This document shows positions 37,870-57,033 of a stretch of DNA of 64,000 nucleotides, one piece after another. Position 1 is the stretch's first letter; the number at the start of each line of letters is the position of its first letter. The position numbers were made by a program, and so were the translations under genes. The stretch is from Chamaelirium japonicum (taxonomy: Eukaryota; Streptophyta; Magnoliopsida; Liliales; Melanthiaceae): the NCBI GenBank assembly GCA_947650365.1, contig OX393551.1, forward strand, positions 65,710,255 to 65,774,254. The letters are read 5' to 3'. The notes under the pieces are model-generated. The model worked only from the letters and a program-made list of their open reading frames with translations, was not told the origin of the DNA and ran no database searches.

Positions 37870-38085
37870 TATCAAGGAGGCCGGGGGGGGGGGGGGGGGG
37901 GTTTCCCAACCGGGGCATCACGGTAGATGTCTGTACATGTGGCAACCTATGATGCATCACAGCAAGTAGAGCAATGGGTCTTTGATTAGTGGCCTCTGAT
38001 CACAACCATTTTCAACCGGGTAATTATGAGGGACATGGGGATCGATCCCAGGACCCTTTACCATCTCACCAAGTAGACACTTACA
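37870..38085 (-). mobile_element. SINE-like tract with pol III box motifs
   Basis: On the minus strand, ACTTGGTGAGATGGTAAAGG resembles an A box (about 38055-38080). GGGATCGATCCCC (about 38038-38050) resembles a B box. A G run of about 20 bases sits at the left edge (37884-37903). Ends are not defined. Confidence 0.35.
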
Positions 38086-38155
38086 ACCTATTGTCAACAA
38101 ATGTAGTAGTTTTGACTCCACCAAGCGTCCTCTTGATGTATTGGAACCCAAAAAA

Positions 38156-38340
38156 AATGCCATTCAGCCCGAAGGTTTTTTCAATTTCTCCGGCCCGATC
38201 GACGTGATAGCGTGCAACTAGTGCTGTTAAATATTCTAAAATCACTAGTGGGTTTTAGCTTCAGCCACAAGTTGCACGCTGCCACATCAATCGGGCCAGC
38301 GAAATCGGGACAAACCTTTGGGCTGCTGGATAGCATTTCT
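38156..38340. mobile_element. Mutator-type MITE, family 'TGCTATTCAG', copy 2
   Basis: Ends AAATGCCATTCAGCCCGAAG and (reverse complement of the right) AAATGCTATCCAGCAGCCCA, flanked by A runs. It contains a second inner inverted pair (CGTGCAACTAGTG and complement-like sequence). It is related to 14528-14702. Confidence 0.6.
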
Positions 38341-38589
38341 TAAAAAAAAAGGATGACTTGGTGAAAAGCCCTTTTCAGAAGATACTTTTAAGCTCTAGTC
38401 CCGACAATGTTTTAGTTTGAGCTCAAGTCCATCCTGAAAAAGACACTTTTATATTAAACCCTTATTGACATGTTCAACCTTCTATCAAATAACTAAAATG
38501 TCCATTCCATTACCCTGTTGTAGCAGCCGAACTTATACTATGCTAATCGAAATTGATACTCCAGAATCCACTACAGTGATTCCAGAGTA

Positions 38590-38973
38590 TAGGGCTGGCA
38601 ATTTTGGACCCGACATGACCCGACACGAAATTAATGTGTCTAAGTTTGGGTTAAACGGGTTTGGGTAGTAAACGGGTCAGCACGACTAACCCGTTTAATA
38701 AATGGGTCGGGTCCAGGTTTAGGGTCTAGACACGGTAGACCCATTTAAAATTCAACGAGTCGTGTCGGGTCATCAGGTCTACCCGCAATCCGATACTGTA
38801 GTATGTAGTACCAGTGGGTCTTATCGGGTCTACCCGTTTATAAACAGGTATGGTACGGGTTTAGGGTCTAAACATAGGTTAAACGGGTCGGGTTTGGGTC
38901 TAGGGTTTTTGGACACGACTCGAAACTAGACACGACACGAACACGACCCGACACAACCCATTGCCACCCCCTA
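38590..38973. mobile_element. Non-autonomous hAT element, 'TAGGG' ends, 384 bp
   Basis: Ends TAGGGCTGGCAATTTTGG and (reverse complement of the right) TAGGGGGTGGCAATGG. A perfect 8-bp target duplication CCAGAGTA flanks it (38582-38589 and 38974-38981). The inside repeats CGGGTC/GACCCG motifs. Confidence 0.9.
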
Positions 38974-39359
38974 CCAGAGTATCAATTCGGACAATAGAGT
39001 ATCAATTCGGTTGCTATTCTCAAATCACTATAGCTGCACTATACCTGCCTCAGTGATTTTCACTGTTGTCCCGAATCGATACTCTGTTGTCCCGAATCGA
39101 TATTCCATTCGAGCTGCTATAGTCAAACCACTGTAGCAACTAGATTTATACTCCAGAATAGTTACTGATACAGTGAAATCACTGTAGCAACTATAGTGTT
39201 CTAGATCTACTATTGAAATTTCACTGTACAATAATAATAATAATAAAACTGTACAACGGTTTGTTTTTACTACAGCTGCTATAGGAGAAAAACAACCATT
39301 TTAAAAAATAAGGAGGATCAGGGAGGGATCAAATGCTCTATGTAAAAGGTAGAGGGGCC
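38974..39359. other. Foldback-like tract interrupted by the hAT element
   Basis: Motifs ATCAATTCGG, CCGAATCGATACTCTG and CACTGTAGCAACTA recur in both orientations on both sides of the hAT insertion. This suggests an older palindromic element that the hAT entered at about 38590. Confidence 0.4.
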
Positions 39360-39830
39360 TTAAACTAATTACACAATAAAAAAGTTGGTGAGCTGTTCCT
39401 CTGCCTCGGAGCCTCGTGTTCGCCGACCCGGATGCCATTCGCACCGTCCGGTGCACGATTTGCATCGCAGGGGTTGCTTACCGTTACCGTAACCCCCCAG
39501 AGCTGCCAATTCCTTCGTGCTGCCATCCCCGGATCGGTTCTTGGTCTCCAAAGTCCACCAAGAACAGGTCGGGGGTTCGATCTTTCAAAGGGCTCTACTT
39601 CGGTGCCGCACGCCTTCCAAGTTAAGGTTTCATTGAAGCAGAGGAGTGGATCCCTTTGCGGTTCTCAGGGCTGGATTCAAAGCATCCAGACTCTCTCAGG
39701 TACGCTGTCCTTCGTCTGTTCACAATTCCTTGGTTCCTTCTTTGGTTGCCCCGCGTAAGGATCTCGTTGCGATTCCTTCATTTCTGCATGGATCTTTGCT
39801 GAAACTAAAGATGGGTTTTGTCAGAATTTG
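39360..39830 (+). other. Possible orphan first exon or captured gene leader
   Basis: A GC-balanced block without the AT bias of its surroundings. It ends in a good splice donor, CTCTCTCAG|GTACGCTG (near 39700), followed by intron-like T-rich sequence. No coding continuation was found downstream to 44339. An open frame crosses the block but matches no family I know. It could be the 5' UTR of a gene now lost, or a captured fragment. Confidence 0.3.
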
Positions 39831-41004
39831 ACGATGACTGCTTTTTCTACCAGGATTCTGTTCTGTTTGTATTGGGTTGTCGAGTTTTGAAGCCCTCTAT
39901 TGGTAGGTAAAGAGAGATGGGTTTGATCGAATTTTTTTAATGTGGAAGTCAATTAGGTTTGCATGTTTATGATCGATGTAAATTGATTCAGATTCGAGCA
40001 ATCTTCTCTTGGGGTTGGTGGGAGGGGAAGGATACGAGGGTTTGGTGGGTGGAGCTTGTATATGCTGACATTTTGATGGAAATTGGTGGGTTTAAGTTAT
40101 TTATGTAAATAATCAAATACCCCTCCATTTGATTTCAATAAAAATATATATAAAAAAAACCAAATGAATAAAAAAATATTTTTTCAGTTTTAGCAAGAGA
40201 AAATCGTTTTTAGGGGTTTTTACATAATCCGCATGCTGAAAAAAGTGGTTAAATTAACTCATTTTTAACTCAAAAAATTTCACAAGATTTAGAACTATAA
40301 GCGCATCTAGAAAACCATGGTCCGTCAAAGAAAATTTTGAATGAATCAAAACTTTCCTATATAAAAACTCTTTTTTTGACTTTGTAAAAAAACAGTGTTT
40401 CACATCTCATCATAATATTTGCACGATTTCAAACTTGCATAACTTTTTTATTTTAAGTTTGTTTTCAAAATAATTTAAATCATTATTTTAACAATCAACT
40501 AATCTTTATTTTGAAAATATTTTTATCCACAAAAATGATTATATAAAAATAAATAGATCAAAACCGGACCAAACAGGACTGCATAAAAGCACATAAGACG
40601 TACTGACTCAAATGTATAGAATACATGCTATGTGAAACTCTACACCCTTGGATAGGGTACAAATATGATCGGAGTGTTCCAAAGTATGTATCTATGCTTG
40701 GTTTATGACTATCCAGGGTGTCACTGAAAATTTCCATTAAAAAATCAATATTTTCACCATTTCTATAAAACTGAATGTCGAAATATTTTCATATCCAGAA
40801 TGTTGAAATATTGGTCGAAATAAAAATTCTGAACCTTGATTGTAGGATACACCAGGTGCCCAATGTACCTTTTCGAGTTGTCTTGAAAAACCATTGTAAA
40901 AAAACAAGCCACGAGTATGCTCAGAATAGAGACCAAGACAATAGAGAAAAACCAAGAGAGGAGAGGGTTATTGTGTGATTATATCTCAAAGTATTGGTTG
41001 GAGG
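39831..41004. other. AT-rich intergenic DNA
   Basis: Intron-like or intergenic sequence with no recognised gene, repeat family or RNA. Confidence 0.5.
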
Positions 41005-41110
41005 CAGTGTTCTGAAAGGCTTAAGGTGCATATGACTATATGAGGTCCAAAGGTCTCCTAGAGCCTAGGCGCAAGGTGCAACTCAAGGCGCGCGCCTGAT
41101 TGAAGTAAGG

Positions 41111-41163
<53 letters not shown>

Positions 41164-41824
41164 TCAAAACATGTATAACTAGACTAAGAAAATAAATCTT
41201 AACACATTAGATAAATTAGATAGATCATTGTTGCAACAACACAAATGTTGTAGTCTTGTAGGTTTGAATTACGGCTCTAAATAGGCTATTTAAAATGTAT
41301 TAAATCTTCAAATATGTATAGCTCAAATTCAATAACTAGTTATAAACTATCAAATGTGTTATTATAGCAAACAAAAAATAAATAGTGAATGTGTTATTTC
41401 ATCTATGTGTTTGTGCACATGCTTCTAAGTCAATATGAAAGGTGCAAATCGAAAAAGAGAAGGAGACTTACTTAATCTTGTAATAGCTGAAATAATATCA
41501 AAGTCATCAAATCCAACCCACAATTGCTCATATGGTCCTATCTTAGAACTATAACAAATAATTTTAAATGTAAATAATATCCAATCAATATGTCAATATT
41601 CAAGACTACGGCAATCATGAATCAAATCTACGTCATAACTTAATCATATTGCCAAAAATATCAAGTACAAACATATAATTGTGCATGTATTCAACCAGGC
41701 ACGCATTTTCTATGCCTGGAGCCTTGAGCCTAGGCGCGCATCTTTCTAACAGATCCTCACCTTGTGCTTTTTGAGATGCAGGGGGTGAGCCTCGTTGAGC
41801 CTAGGCGTGCCTTTAATAACACTG
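41005..41824. mobile_element. Non-autonomous hAT element, 'CAGTG' ends, 820 bp
   Basis: Ends CAGTGTTCTGAAAGGC and (reverse complement of the right) CAGTGTTATTAAAGGC. A perfect 8-bp target duplication GTTGGAGG flanks it (40997-41004 and 41825-41832). CAGTG-type ends with 8-bp duplications define hAT. The inside is AT-rich with a (TA)n run at 41107-41155, GC-rich subterminal CTAGGCGC repeats, and no transposase. Confidence 0.92.
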
Positions 41825-43095
41825 GTTGGAGGCAACTCCCAATGTAAAGCATTATTTGTTCACAGAACCCACGTGTTTGCCAATTAGCCTAAGGTCAAGC
41901 CTACTCAGAACGAAACAACAAAATACAATAACAAGCATATGTGTACACATAGGCCCGAACCTGACCTGACATGGCACGGTGCGAGACAACATGGTCTGTG
42001 TACCTGTGCAGAAAACTTAGGTGCACAATTAATTTAAATAATACCTCATACTTACCAATGCCACATTTCCCCCAGCTCAAATGGAAATAAACAACAAATA
42101 TTTAAGAACAAACTAGTATAGGAGAAGGCGTCAAAGGTAAGAAAACCCCCCTCCAAAATCCTTTGAAAAATTTGAAATTTTCAACATTCCTCCATAATTT
42201 TGAAATAACAAAAATCATTGGTTGAGCATTCTCAGAGGAATTATATATACATGAACCAACGCCTAATCATACTAAGTCAAAGTTCATTGTGTCATCAGTG
42301 ATTGTTTGACACATCGTTGATGAATCAAGTATGCACATAATTTTTCTCAAAGACGTGTTATGTTCTATCATTTGCACTTGAACTAGTTACACTTGTTGAT
42401 GAAAGACTTATTATGCACATAATTTTTCTCAAAGACGTGTTTTGTTCAATCCATTTGTACTTTCATGGTCATGTGCTACCATCCTGGTTTTTCGTGGAGT
42501 TTTTTTTCCCAAATAAATTTTTTGAAAATACTTTTGAAAATATTAAAATTTCAAACTTTGTATGATATCCCCATTTATTGTTATTTTGGCCAATTTGTAC
42601 ACCATGCTGTAAGAACGGATAAAGCCGTTGTCTCGGTTTGCGACATTTTTTTTTTCATTTCTTTGCACAATAACCTTAAAGCTGTTATTGGAGACATCAG
42701 CTTTAAAGGAGAAGCTACCAGATTCGTATTCAAGACTTTGTTCAAACTATGAAAAAAAGTACAACTTCAAAGCCGCTAGCAAGGCCGCCTTTTTTTTTAT
42801 TGCAATTTATGGAAAAAAAAAGCCGGTAAAGCCGTTGCCTTGAACAACGGCTTGATTTTCTTTCCGTTGATGTCCGACTTGGCCAAAAAAGCAGTAGTCC
42901 TACGAATAGTTTTAAAAGAAGTATTATTTTAGAAAATATCTTTTAATAAAATTATATTGGAAAAAAAATCTTTTGTGAGTGTAATAGAATAAAAGCCTTT
43001 CTTACCCTAGAAGCCGTCAAATTTCTTTACTTGCCTAGGTGCATCTATTGAAAATGGTATTGTTATTGGAGATATCATATCATAAGGCTTGAATC
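41825..43095. other. Intergenic DNA with a local tandem repeat
   Basis: Two units of about 80 bases at 42316-42470 share GCACATAATTTTTCTCAAAG and ACGTGTT. 42600-42850 contains repeated AAGCCGTTG motifs. No gene was recognised. Confidence 0.55.
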
Positions 43096-43440
43096 TAGGG
43101 ATGACAACGGTATGGTTTCGGTGCGGTTTTGGGCAAAAACGAAACCGCACCGCAACACTGAACCGCCACACCGAAACCGCAGCGCACTGCGATGGTGTAC
43201 CATTATGTAAAATCGAGACCGCACCATGTGGTGTGGTGTGGTGTGGTGCACCGCAGTTTATCATTATAATGGCCTAAACGGTGCGATTTTGGTCAAAACT
43301 GAAACAGCACCGCTACACCGAAATCGAAAACCGAAATCGCACCGCACCACGACGGTTTTATATTTTGACAAACCGAAATCACACCATGTGGTGCTGTTTA
43401 CCGCGGTTTTCGGTTTTAGATTGCACCGCTGCCATCCTTA
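43096..43440. mobile_element. Non-autonomous hAT-like element, 'TAGGG' ends, 345 bp
   Basis: Ends TAGGGATGACAACGGT and (reverse complement of the right) TAAGGATGGCAGCGGT. The inside repeats ACCGCACCGC and GCGGTTTT motifs in both orientations. The flanks do not show a clean 8-bp duplication, so the assignment rests on the ends and the family likeness. Confidence 0.65.
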
Positions 43441-43880
43441 TTGATTTCCCATTTAACCTAATTTCGGATTCACTATATGTTCGACTTCCACAACCAATGA
43501 GTTAATGGCTTTTGAACCCATTCCAATAGATCCCTTATACACTCCATCCTTTGCATGACCTTTTTCAGAGTGGACCTGCTCTTGCAAATATTTGGTACCC
43601 GGTACAACTCTTTCTCCTTGTTTGAGTAACTGTCTCACATAATCATGTTTTTGACATGTATGTCTTGATTTTCCATTTCACATTCTACAATAAGAATTTG
43701 ATAGTATTGCCTCACAATCAGAGTTGCCACCTTAATTTCCATAGTAAGCTCCTTAACCATTCCGCCTGCTTTCTGCATGCCGCTAATGCAACAAACTTAG
43801 ATTCCATTGTGGAATGGGCAAACATGTCTGATTCTATTTCTAATTAGCATAAGTCTTAATAACAAATCAACATTTCCCTC
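43441..43880 (-). pseudogene. Ty1/copia pol remnant (RNase H end)
   Basis: On the minus strand, SKFVALAACRKQAEWLRSLL matches the copia RNase H signature near its end. Further on, GMGSKAINSL resembles the GMGLKPI motif that closes many copia polyproteins. Only this small piece is left and it has several breaks. No LTR was found beside it. Confidence 0.65.
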
Positions 43881-44339
43881 ATCCTTCATAATAAAAGTAG
43901 AAATTATGAAACTTTTAGTTTATAACATGATATCCATATTGGATGAAAATAAAAACATGGCATTCGCAAAAGCCAAATTTAATGCCTTCATTGTTCTGAA
44001 ACTTATTCACATATTTCTCATGTTTATTTACTTGGGAAATCAAAATCAAGTACTAATTCATCATATCTATGATTTCACTATTTAGGAGCATGTTTCTGCC
44101 CGTATAAGGGTTCTAAAGTAACAAACCTTGAATTTATTTACCTTTTGAACAAATCCTTCGTGTTTCTCCACATGAACTTTTAAATATATATTTTAAAAAA
44201 ATGTTTGGACATTCATTAGGTGAATAACTAAATCATGCATGGAGAGTAGTGCAAATAGAATAATGGTGGGCAGCTATGCTGCAAGTGCAAAGTGTCAAAT
44301 TAACAACTCCTTCCTTTTGCCTAACACGCGATCTAGTGT
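43881..44339. other. AT-rich intergenic DNA up to the gap
   Basis: No gene or repeat family was recognised. The last 16 bases before the gap are the inverted partner of the first 16 bases after it. Confidence 0.55.
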
Positions 44340-44839
44340 NNNNNNNNNNNNNNNNNNNNNNNNNNNNNNNNNNNNNNNNNNNNNNNNNNNNNNNNNNNNN
44401 NNNNNNNNNNNNNNNNNNNNNNNNNNNNNNNNNNNNNNNNNNNNNNNNNNNNNNNNNNNNNNNNNNNNNNNNNNNNNNNNNNNNNNNNNNNNNNNNNNNN
44501 NNNNNNNNNNNNNNNNNNNNNNNNNNNNNNNNNNNNNNNNNNNNNNNNNNNNNNNNNNNNNNNNNNNNNNNNNNNNNNNNNNNNNNNNNNNNNNNNNNNN
44601 NNNNNNNNNNNNNNNNNNNNNNNNNNNNNNNNNNNNNNNNNNNNNNNNNNNNNNNNNNNNNNNNNNNNNNNNNNNNNNNNNNNNNNNNNNNNNNNNNNNN
44701 NNNNNNNNNNNNNNNNNNNNNNNNNNNNNNNNNNNNNNNNNNNNNNNNNNNNNNNNNNNNNNNNNNNNNNNNNNNNNNNNNNNNNNNNNNNNNNNNNNNN
44801 NNNNNNNNNNNNNNNNNNNNNNNNNNNNNNNNNNNNNNN
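44340..44839. other. Assembly gap of exactly 500 N
   Basis: A round 500 is a placeholder size, so the real distance is unknown. The flanks are perfect inverted repeats: ACACGCGATCTAGTGT on the left and ACACTAGATCGCGTGT on the right. Any reading frame drawn across it is meaningless. Confidence 0.99.
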
Positions 44840-45387
44840 ACACTAGATCGCGTGTTTCAAATACCTAACAAGATTCAAATGATGCCCAGATTAGACAGGC
44901 CATATTTGTGTGAAAGGGCAATATACTATAGGGGGACAAACTAAAAAACTGAGTTTCTTTAAATTACTGGTAAAGATAAAATGAGAAAAAAGATACAACA
45001 CTTGCACAAGTAACATGGAGCTTCATACACAACGGTCCTTAAAAGGGCTATTGAAATGTTTAGCCCTTGATAAGAACAAATCATGACAGATTCAATTAGT
45101 GGATAATAGATGCAATGTGGCTTGTCGATTAAGATTCTGCTAAGATTCAGATACAAAAGGAGAAGATTGAAAATGCAACAAAACAAAGTTGGCTTAATTT
45201 TTCTCTCTGGCAAATGATAGACTTTTTTAAATCAGCTTACACATGCTTGATCTTCGTTTCTAAGTTAAAGTTCCAAAGTGAACTTCACGTAGCTCAAATC
45301 ATTAATACAAGAATCGGTGCCATTATGTAATATCTATCAAACATTCGATGCAGCAATCACACACAATTACTTTAAATTAACAGATTA

Positions 45388-52949
<7,562 letters not shown>

Positions 52950-53027
52950 TGGAAGCGAGAGCAAGGGGGAGATCCCGCGTTCATCGCACGCACGGCACAT
53001 GCACTGCCAGCCAGTGTCGCGTTGCCA

Positions 53028-53215
53028 CCAGGAATCGAACTCAGGTCTCCTCCAGTCGGCCGGCCCGGTCGGTGGCCCAGGTGCACATCACAGCCGCACA
53101 GAGTCGCTGGAGTGCGATTCTGTTTTGGGTCGTCAGCCATTGTACGGTTGTTATGCCCGTCAGGCCCACCGACCGGGGTCGACCGTCTGGAGGAGATCTG
53201 AACTCCCAGGAATCT
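53028..53215. repeat. GC-rich inverted repeat with a pol III B-box-like motif
   Basis: The left arm has AACTCAGGTCTCCTCCAGTC and CCCGGTCGGTGG. The right arm has CCCACCGACCGGGGTC and GTCTGGAGGAGATCTGAACT. On the minus strand the left arm reads GAGTTCGATTCCTGG, a B-box-like motif. This may be two SINE heads facing each other, or a foldback element. It sits just upstream of the ARF copy 2 promoter. Confidence 0.5.
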
Positions 53216-53407
53216 GAAGAACGCGGTCGCCCGTTACGGTGTGTCGGTCACAACGCCGGTGCTGCAAATTTATAGCCGTCCACTTGTATCGGATGCGGGT
53301 AGGGCAGAGACCCGACTCCGCGTAATTGGTGGATCCTTGAAATTCGGAGCCTCAAGTAGTAGGCCTTCCTCGATTTTCTGATAACCATGTATACATTTTA
53401 TAGGTTT

Positions 53408-53602
53408 TGGAAAATACTATGTATCCTGAAACATTTAACCCGAATGGTCAACCTGAATGATGTGTCCGAATCACAGTCGTCCGTTGCACACAGCCCCGAT
53501 CCATAGATCGCACATTGTCCCGATCGACAGGCAAAGGGACATTGTGATTGGATGTCAGTACCAAGGCATTCTGGTTGTGCATTCAGGTTGAATAGCATTT
53601 CT
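53408..53602. mobile_element. Mutator-type MITE, family 'TGCTATTCAG', copy 3
   Basis: Ends GGAAAATACTATGTATCCTG and (reverse complement of the right) AAGAAATGCTATTCAACCTG, with flanks TTATAGGTTT and TTATAGAATT. It is more diverged than the copies at 14528 and 38156. Confidence 0.5.
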
Positions 53603-53899
53603 TATAGAATTTTCATAATTAACCATCGTTCACTTGGCGTCGAAAGGCATATACAATGGCCCATATGTTAAAGCAAAGTTGTTTATAGGTGTAGGAGTAA
53701 TCGGATCTCTTTCTTCCTCATAGATCCTCAATTGCGGCATCAATTATATTGTTTATCTAACAAGCCCGGAACTCTATGGTGTTTGAGAATAGACGGCTAA
53801 ATTCAATGAATATCCTATAATTGGTAAGAATCTCAATGGGGACTAAATTTCAAACGAATATATTTCCCTCTCACGTAGGTGATACTTGTTTAGTTATCT

Positions 53900-54100
53900 C
53901 AACACGACCTGTCGAGCAATGGTCGACATCACCAATGCGATTTTTCTGAGAGTGAATGTAGATGTTGATGTCATAGAATCTCGCGTCATTGTGGGGTTTG
54001 TGCTTTGGAATAAGGAGGGCCTTTATGTTCTAAGATGTTCTCTCCTTGTTCTCCAGTTGAAGCAGAGGCACTAGGTGATTCTGGAGGATTTTCAGGCCCT
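53900..54100 (+). pseudogene. RNase H-like (RVT_3 type) fragment at the left edge of duplicated copy 2
   Basis: FLRVNVDVDVIESRVIVGFV and LWNKEGLYVL recall the NVDGA...GIGGVIRDEEG start of the RVT_3 RNase H family found in plant LINEs and related host-like genes. PVEAEALG follows in another frame, matching the family's EAEAL motif. So it is a short broken fragment. It ends where the match to base 1 of the window begins. Confidence 0.4.
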
Positions 54101-54102
54101 TG

Positions 54103-56342
54103 AGCTAGGTGCAACGCTGGGCGTGTATCTTTCGGTATCCGAGGCAGCAATCAGTGCAGTACTGATATACAAGCGGGACAAGGTGGAGAGACCCATCTAC
54201 TACGTCAACCGCATCATGACGTCGACTGAAACTAGATACGCGTGGATCAAGCAAGTTGCACTGGCGTTGGTGTATGTATCAAGAAGGCTCCGCCCATACT
54301 TCGTCGCCCATTCTATCGAGGTCATCATCTAGCACCCCCTGAAGGAAGTAATATATAACTTTACGCGGGCAGGTCGTCTGAGTAAATGGGCTGTTGAACT
54401 GCAAGAATTTAGCCCTCGGTACGTGCCTCGGAAAGCAATCAAGGGTCAAGCACTCGCAGACTTCCTCAACGATTTTTTGGCGGAAGACTTTACACCGGTG
54501 CAAGGATTATTGGAAGACCCGTCGGTAGCTACCGGCCGACCCATGGGAGTCGGTACGGCAGCAGGATAAGGGGAAGATGAAGAAGAAGGTTGGAGGTTAT
54601 TCGTGGACGGCTCATCGTGCACAACCGGGAGTGGTGTGGGGGTAGTCCTGATAACCCCTGACCACACGAAACTCAAAAAATCAGTGCGACTACTCTTCCC
54701 GGCAATGAACAATGAGGCCGAATATGAGGCGATGTTGGAGATGGCAGAAGCGCTGGGGGTGACCAGCTTACAAGTCTATGGCGACTCCCAACTTGTGATC
54801 AATCAGATTACCGGTAGATACGAAGCCCGCGATGCGAGAATACTGGCCTACTTGAAGCTAGTGCGAGAACTGATGGTCAAGTTCGAGAGCATAGACTTCC
54901 ACCAATTCTCCATATTGGAGAACAAGCGGGCGGATGCCCTCGCTAACCTAGCATCAGTCCTTGGCGGAGATGAAGAAAAGCGGGTCATCATCGAGGTACA
55001 GGCCAGCCCCAGAATAGTGGACCACACAGAGGATAGCCGCCTGATCGAGAAGATACAAGCCACTGGAGCGGTGTATGCTATCGCAGCCAATGATGAGTGG
55101 GTAGTCAATATGAAGAAATACATTCTCGATGGGATACTACCAGAAGATACTGATGATTCAAGGAGAATTAGGGCGCATGCACCGAGATACACTCTCATCG
55201 AAGATGAACTATACAAGTGCTCGTTCGGCGGACCCTACCTCAAGTGCCTTGTATAAGGGCAAGCAACAGAGATCATGAAGGAAGTACATGAAGGAGGGTG
55301 TGGGAACCACTCCGGATGAAGATCCCTGGAGCGAAAGATAAAGTTGAAGGGCTACTACTGGCCCACCATGGAAGCAGATGCGGAAGGATACATGAGGAGA
55401 TGTCTTCAATGTCAAAAGCATGCTCCCTCCATACACCAACCAGCTGAAAAGCTGCACCCAATATCCAGCCCTTGGCCCTTCCAGCAGTGGGGGTTGGATA
55501 TTTTGAGTCCGTTCCCGACATCGCCCAATCGAAGAAAGTTTTTCCTCATCGCCACCGACTACTTCACCAAGTGGGTAGAGGCCATTCTTTTGCTGAAAAT
55601 CGGAGAGGTTCAAGTCGGAAAGTTTTTATGGAGTAGCATCATCTGTCGATTCGGATTGGCACTGGCTTTTGTTGCAAACAATGGGCGACAGTTCGATGCA
55701 GAGTCAATTAAGAAGTTTTGCACCAACAACAACATCAAGTTGTTCTTCTCTACACCCCGCTACCCTCAGAGTAACGGGCAAGCAGAGTCGATGAATCGAG
55801 CTATTATGGACATGCTGAAGAATAAGCTGGAGCAGAAGAAGGGTCTGATGGAGGAAGCCTTACCAGGAGTTCTACGAGCTTACCGCACGATACCGAAGAG
55901 ACCGATGGGCGAGTCTCCGTTTAGTCTCACTTACGGCTCCGAAGCAGTCTTGCCCATGGAAGCACTGGTCTCGACATTGCAGACAGCTATAATTTTCGAC
56001 CTAGAGGTGAATAGCGAACTCCTGCTTGATAACCTAGACCTACTGGAGGAAAAGAGGGAAAGAGCGAGGGCACGCCTAGCTAACTATCATCAATCCATTA
56101 AGAAGGCGTACAATCGCAAAGTTAGAAAGAGAATCTTCAAGCAAGGTGATCTGGTCATGTGGAAGGTCTTTGATAACACTAAAGAGCCAGGAAATGGCAA
56201 ACTGGGCGCTACTTGGGAAGGGCCATACATCATGGATAGCATGGGGAAGAATGGTGCCTATCGTTTAAAGACCCAAGACGGTGACGCACTGGCAAGGCCA
56301 TGGAATGCAACCAATTTGCGCAAGTTCTACCAAGGCAGCTGA
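54103..56342 (+). pseudogene. pol 3' part of Tat element copy 2
   Basis: RNase H end (54103-54332), archaeal-type RNase H (about 54600-55000), and integrase zinc and core domains with a GPY-type C terminus (about 55280-56250). Broken in about three places. The domain signatures are as described for 1-2240. Confidence 0.9.
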
Positions 56343-56452
56343 GCAGGAGCAATGCATGTAGTCACATTATAGCTTGAATTCTATTTAATAAAGAGACATT
56401 TTCTTAGTGTTTTTGTATATGTGTAATGATGGTGGTTGACTAACACAATAAA

Positions 56453-57033
56453 AACCAAGTGGTACATAACACTCCAAGCGAGTTCTACCACTTGGCCGAT
56501 TGTTCAACAGGTCCCTCGCAGGGCGTGACCGACTGGTGAACGCCTTGGAAGATTGGTCGACAGACCTTGCTTGGGTACGACCGATCAACCAGCTTAAACC
56601 AAGTGGTACATAATACTCCAAGCGAGTTCTACCACTTGGCCGATCGGTCAATAGGTCCCTGCACAGGGCGTGACCGACCGGTGAATGCCTTGGAAGATTA
56701 GTCGACAGACCCTGCTTGGGTACGACCGATCAACTAGATTAAACCAAGTGGTACATAATACTCCAAGCGAGTTCTACCACTTGGCTGATCGGTCAGCAGG
56801 TCCCTGCGTAGGGCGTGATCGACCGGTGAATGTCTTGGAAGATCGGTCGATAGACCCCGCTTGGGTACGACTGATCAATCGACTTAAAACATGTGGTATA
56901 TAACACTCCTAGCGAGTTCTACCACCTGGCCGACAGGTCGATAGGTCCCTTCGTGGGGTATAAACGGTCAGAGAACATATAGGAAGATTAGTCGATAGAC
57001 CCCGCTTGGGTACGACCTGACAATCTACATAAG
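56453..57033 (+). repeat. 145-bp tandem repeat, four units (copy 2)
   Basis: Same unit number and order as 2351-2930. Single-base differences are scattered and there is no change in unit number, which fits copying of the whole block rather than local expansion. Confidence 0.9.

Noticed and set aside
41107-41155. An origin or scaffold attachment site at the (TA)n run
   Set aside because: It is a microsatellite inside a hAT element. Nothing else supports a special role.
44239-44944. Open frames of about 200 residues across the gap
   Set aside because: They consist almost wholly of N.
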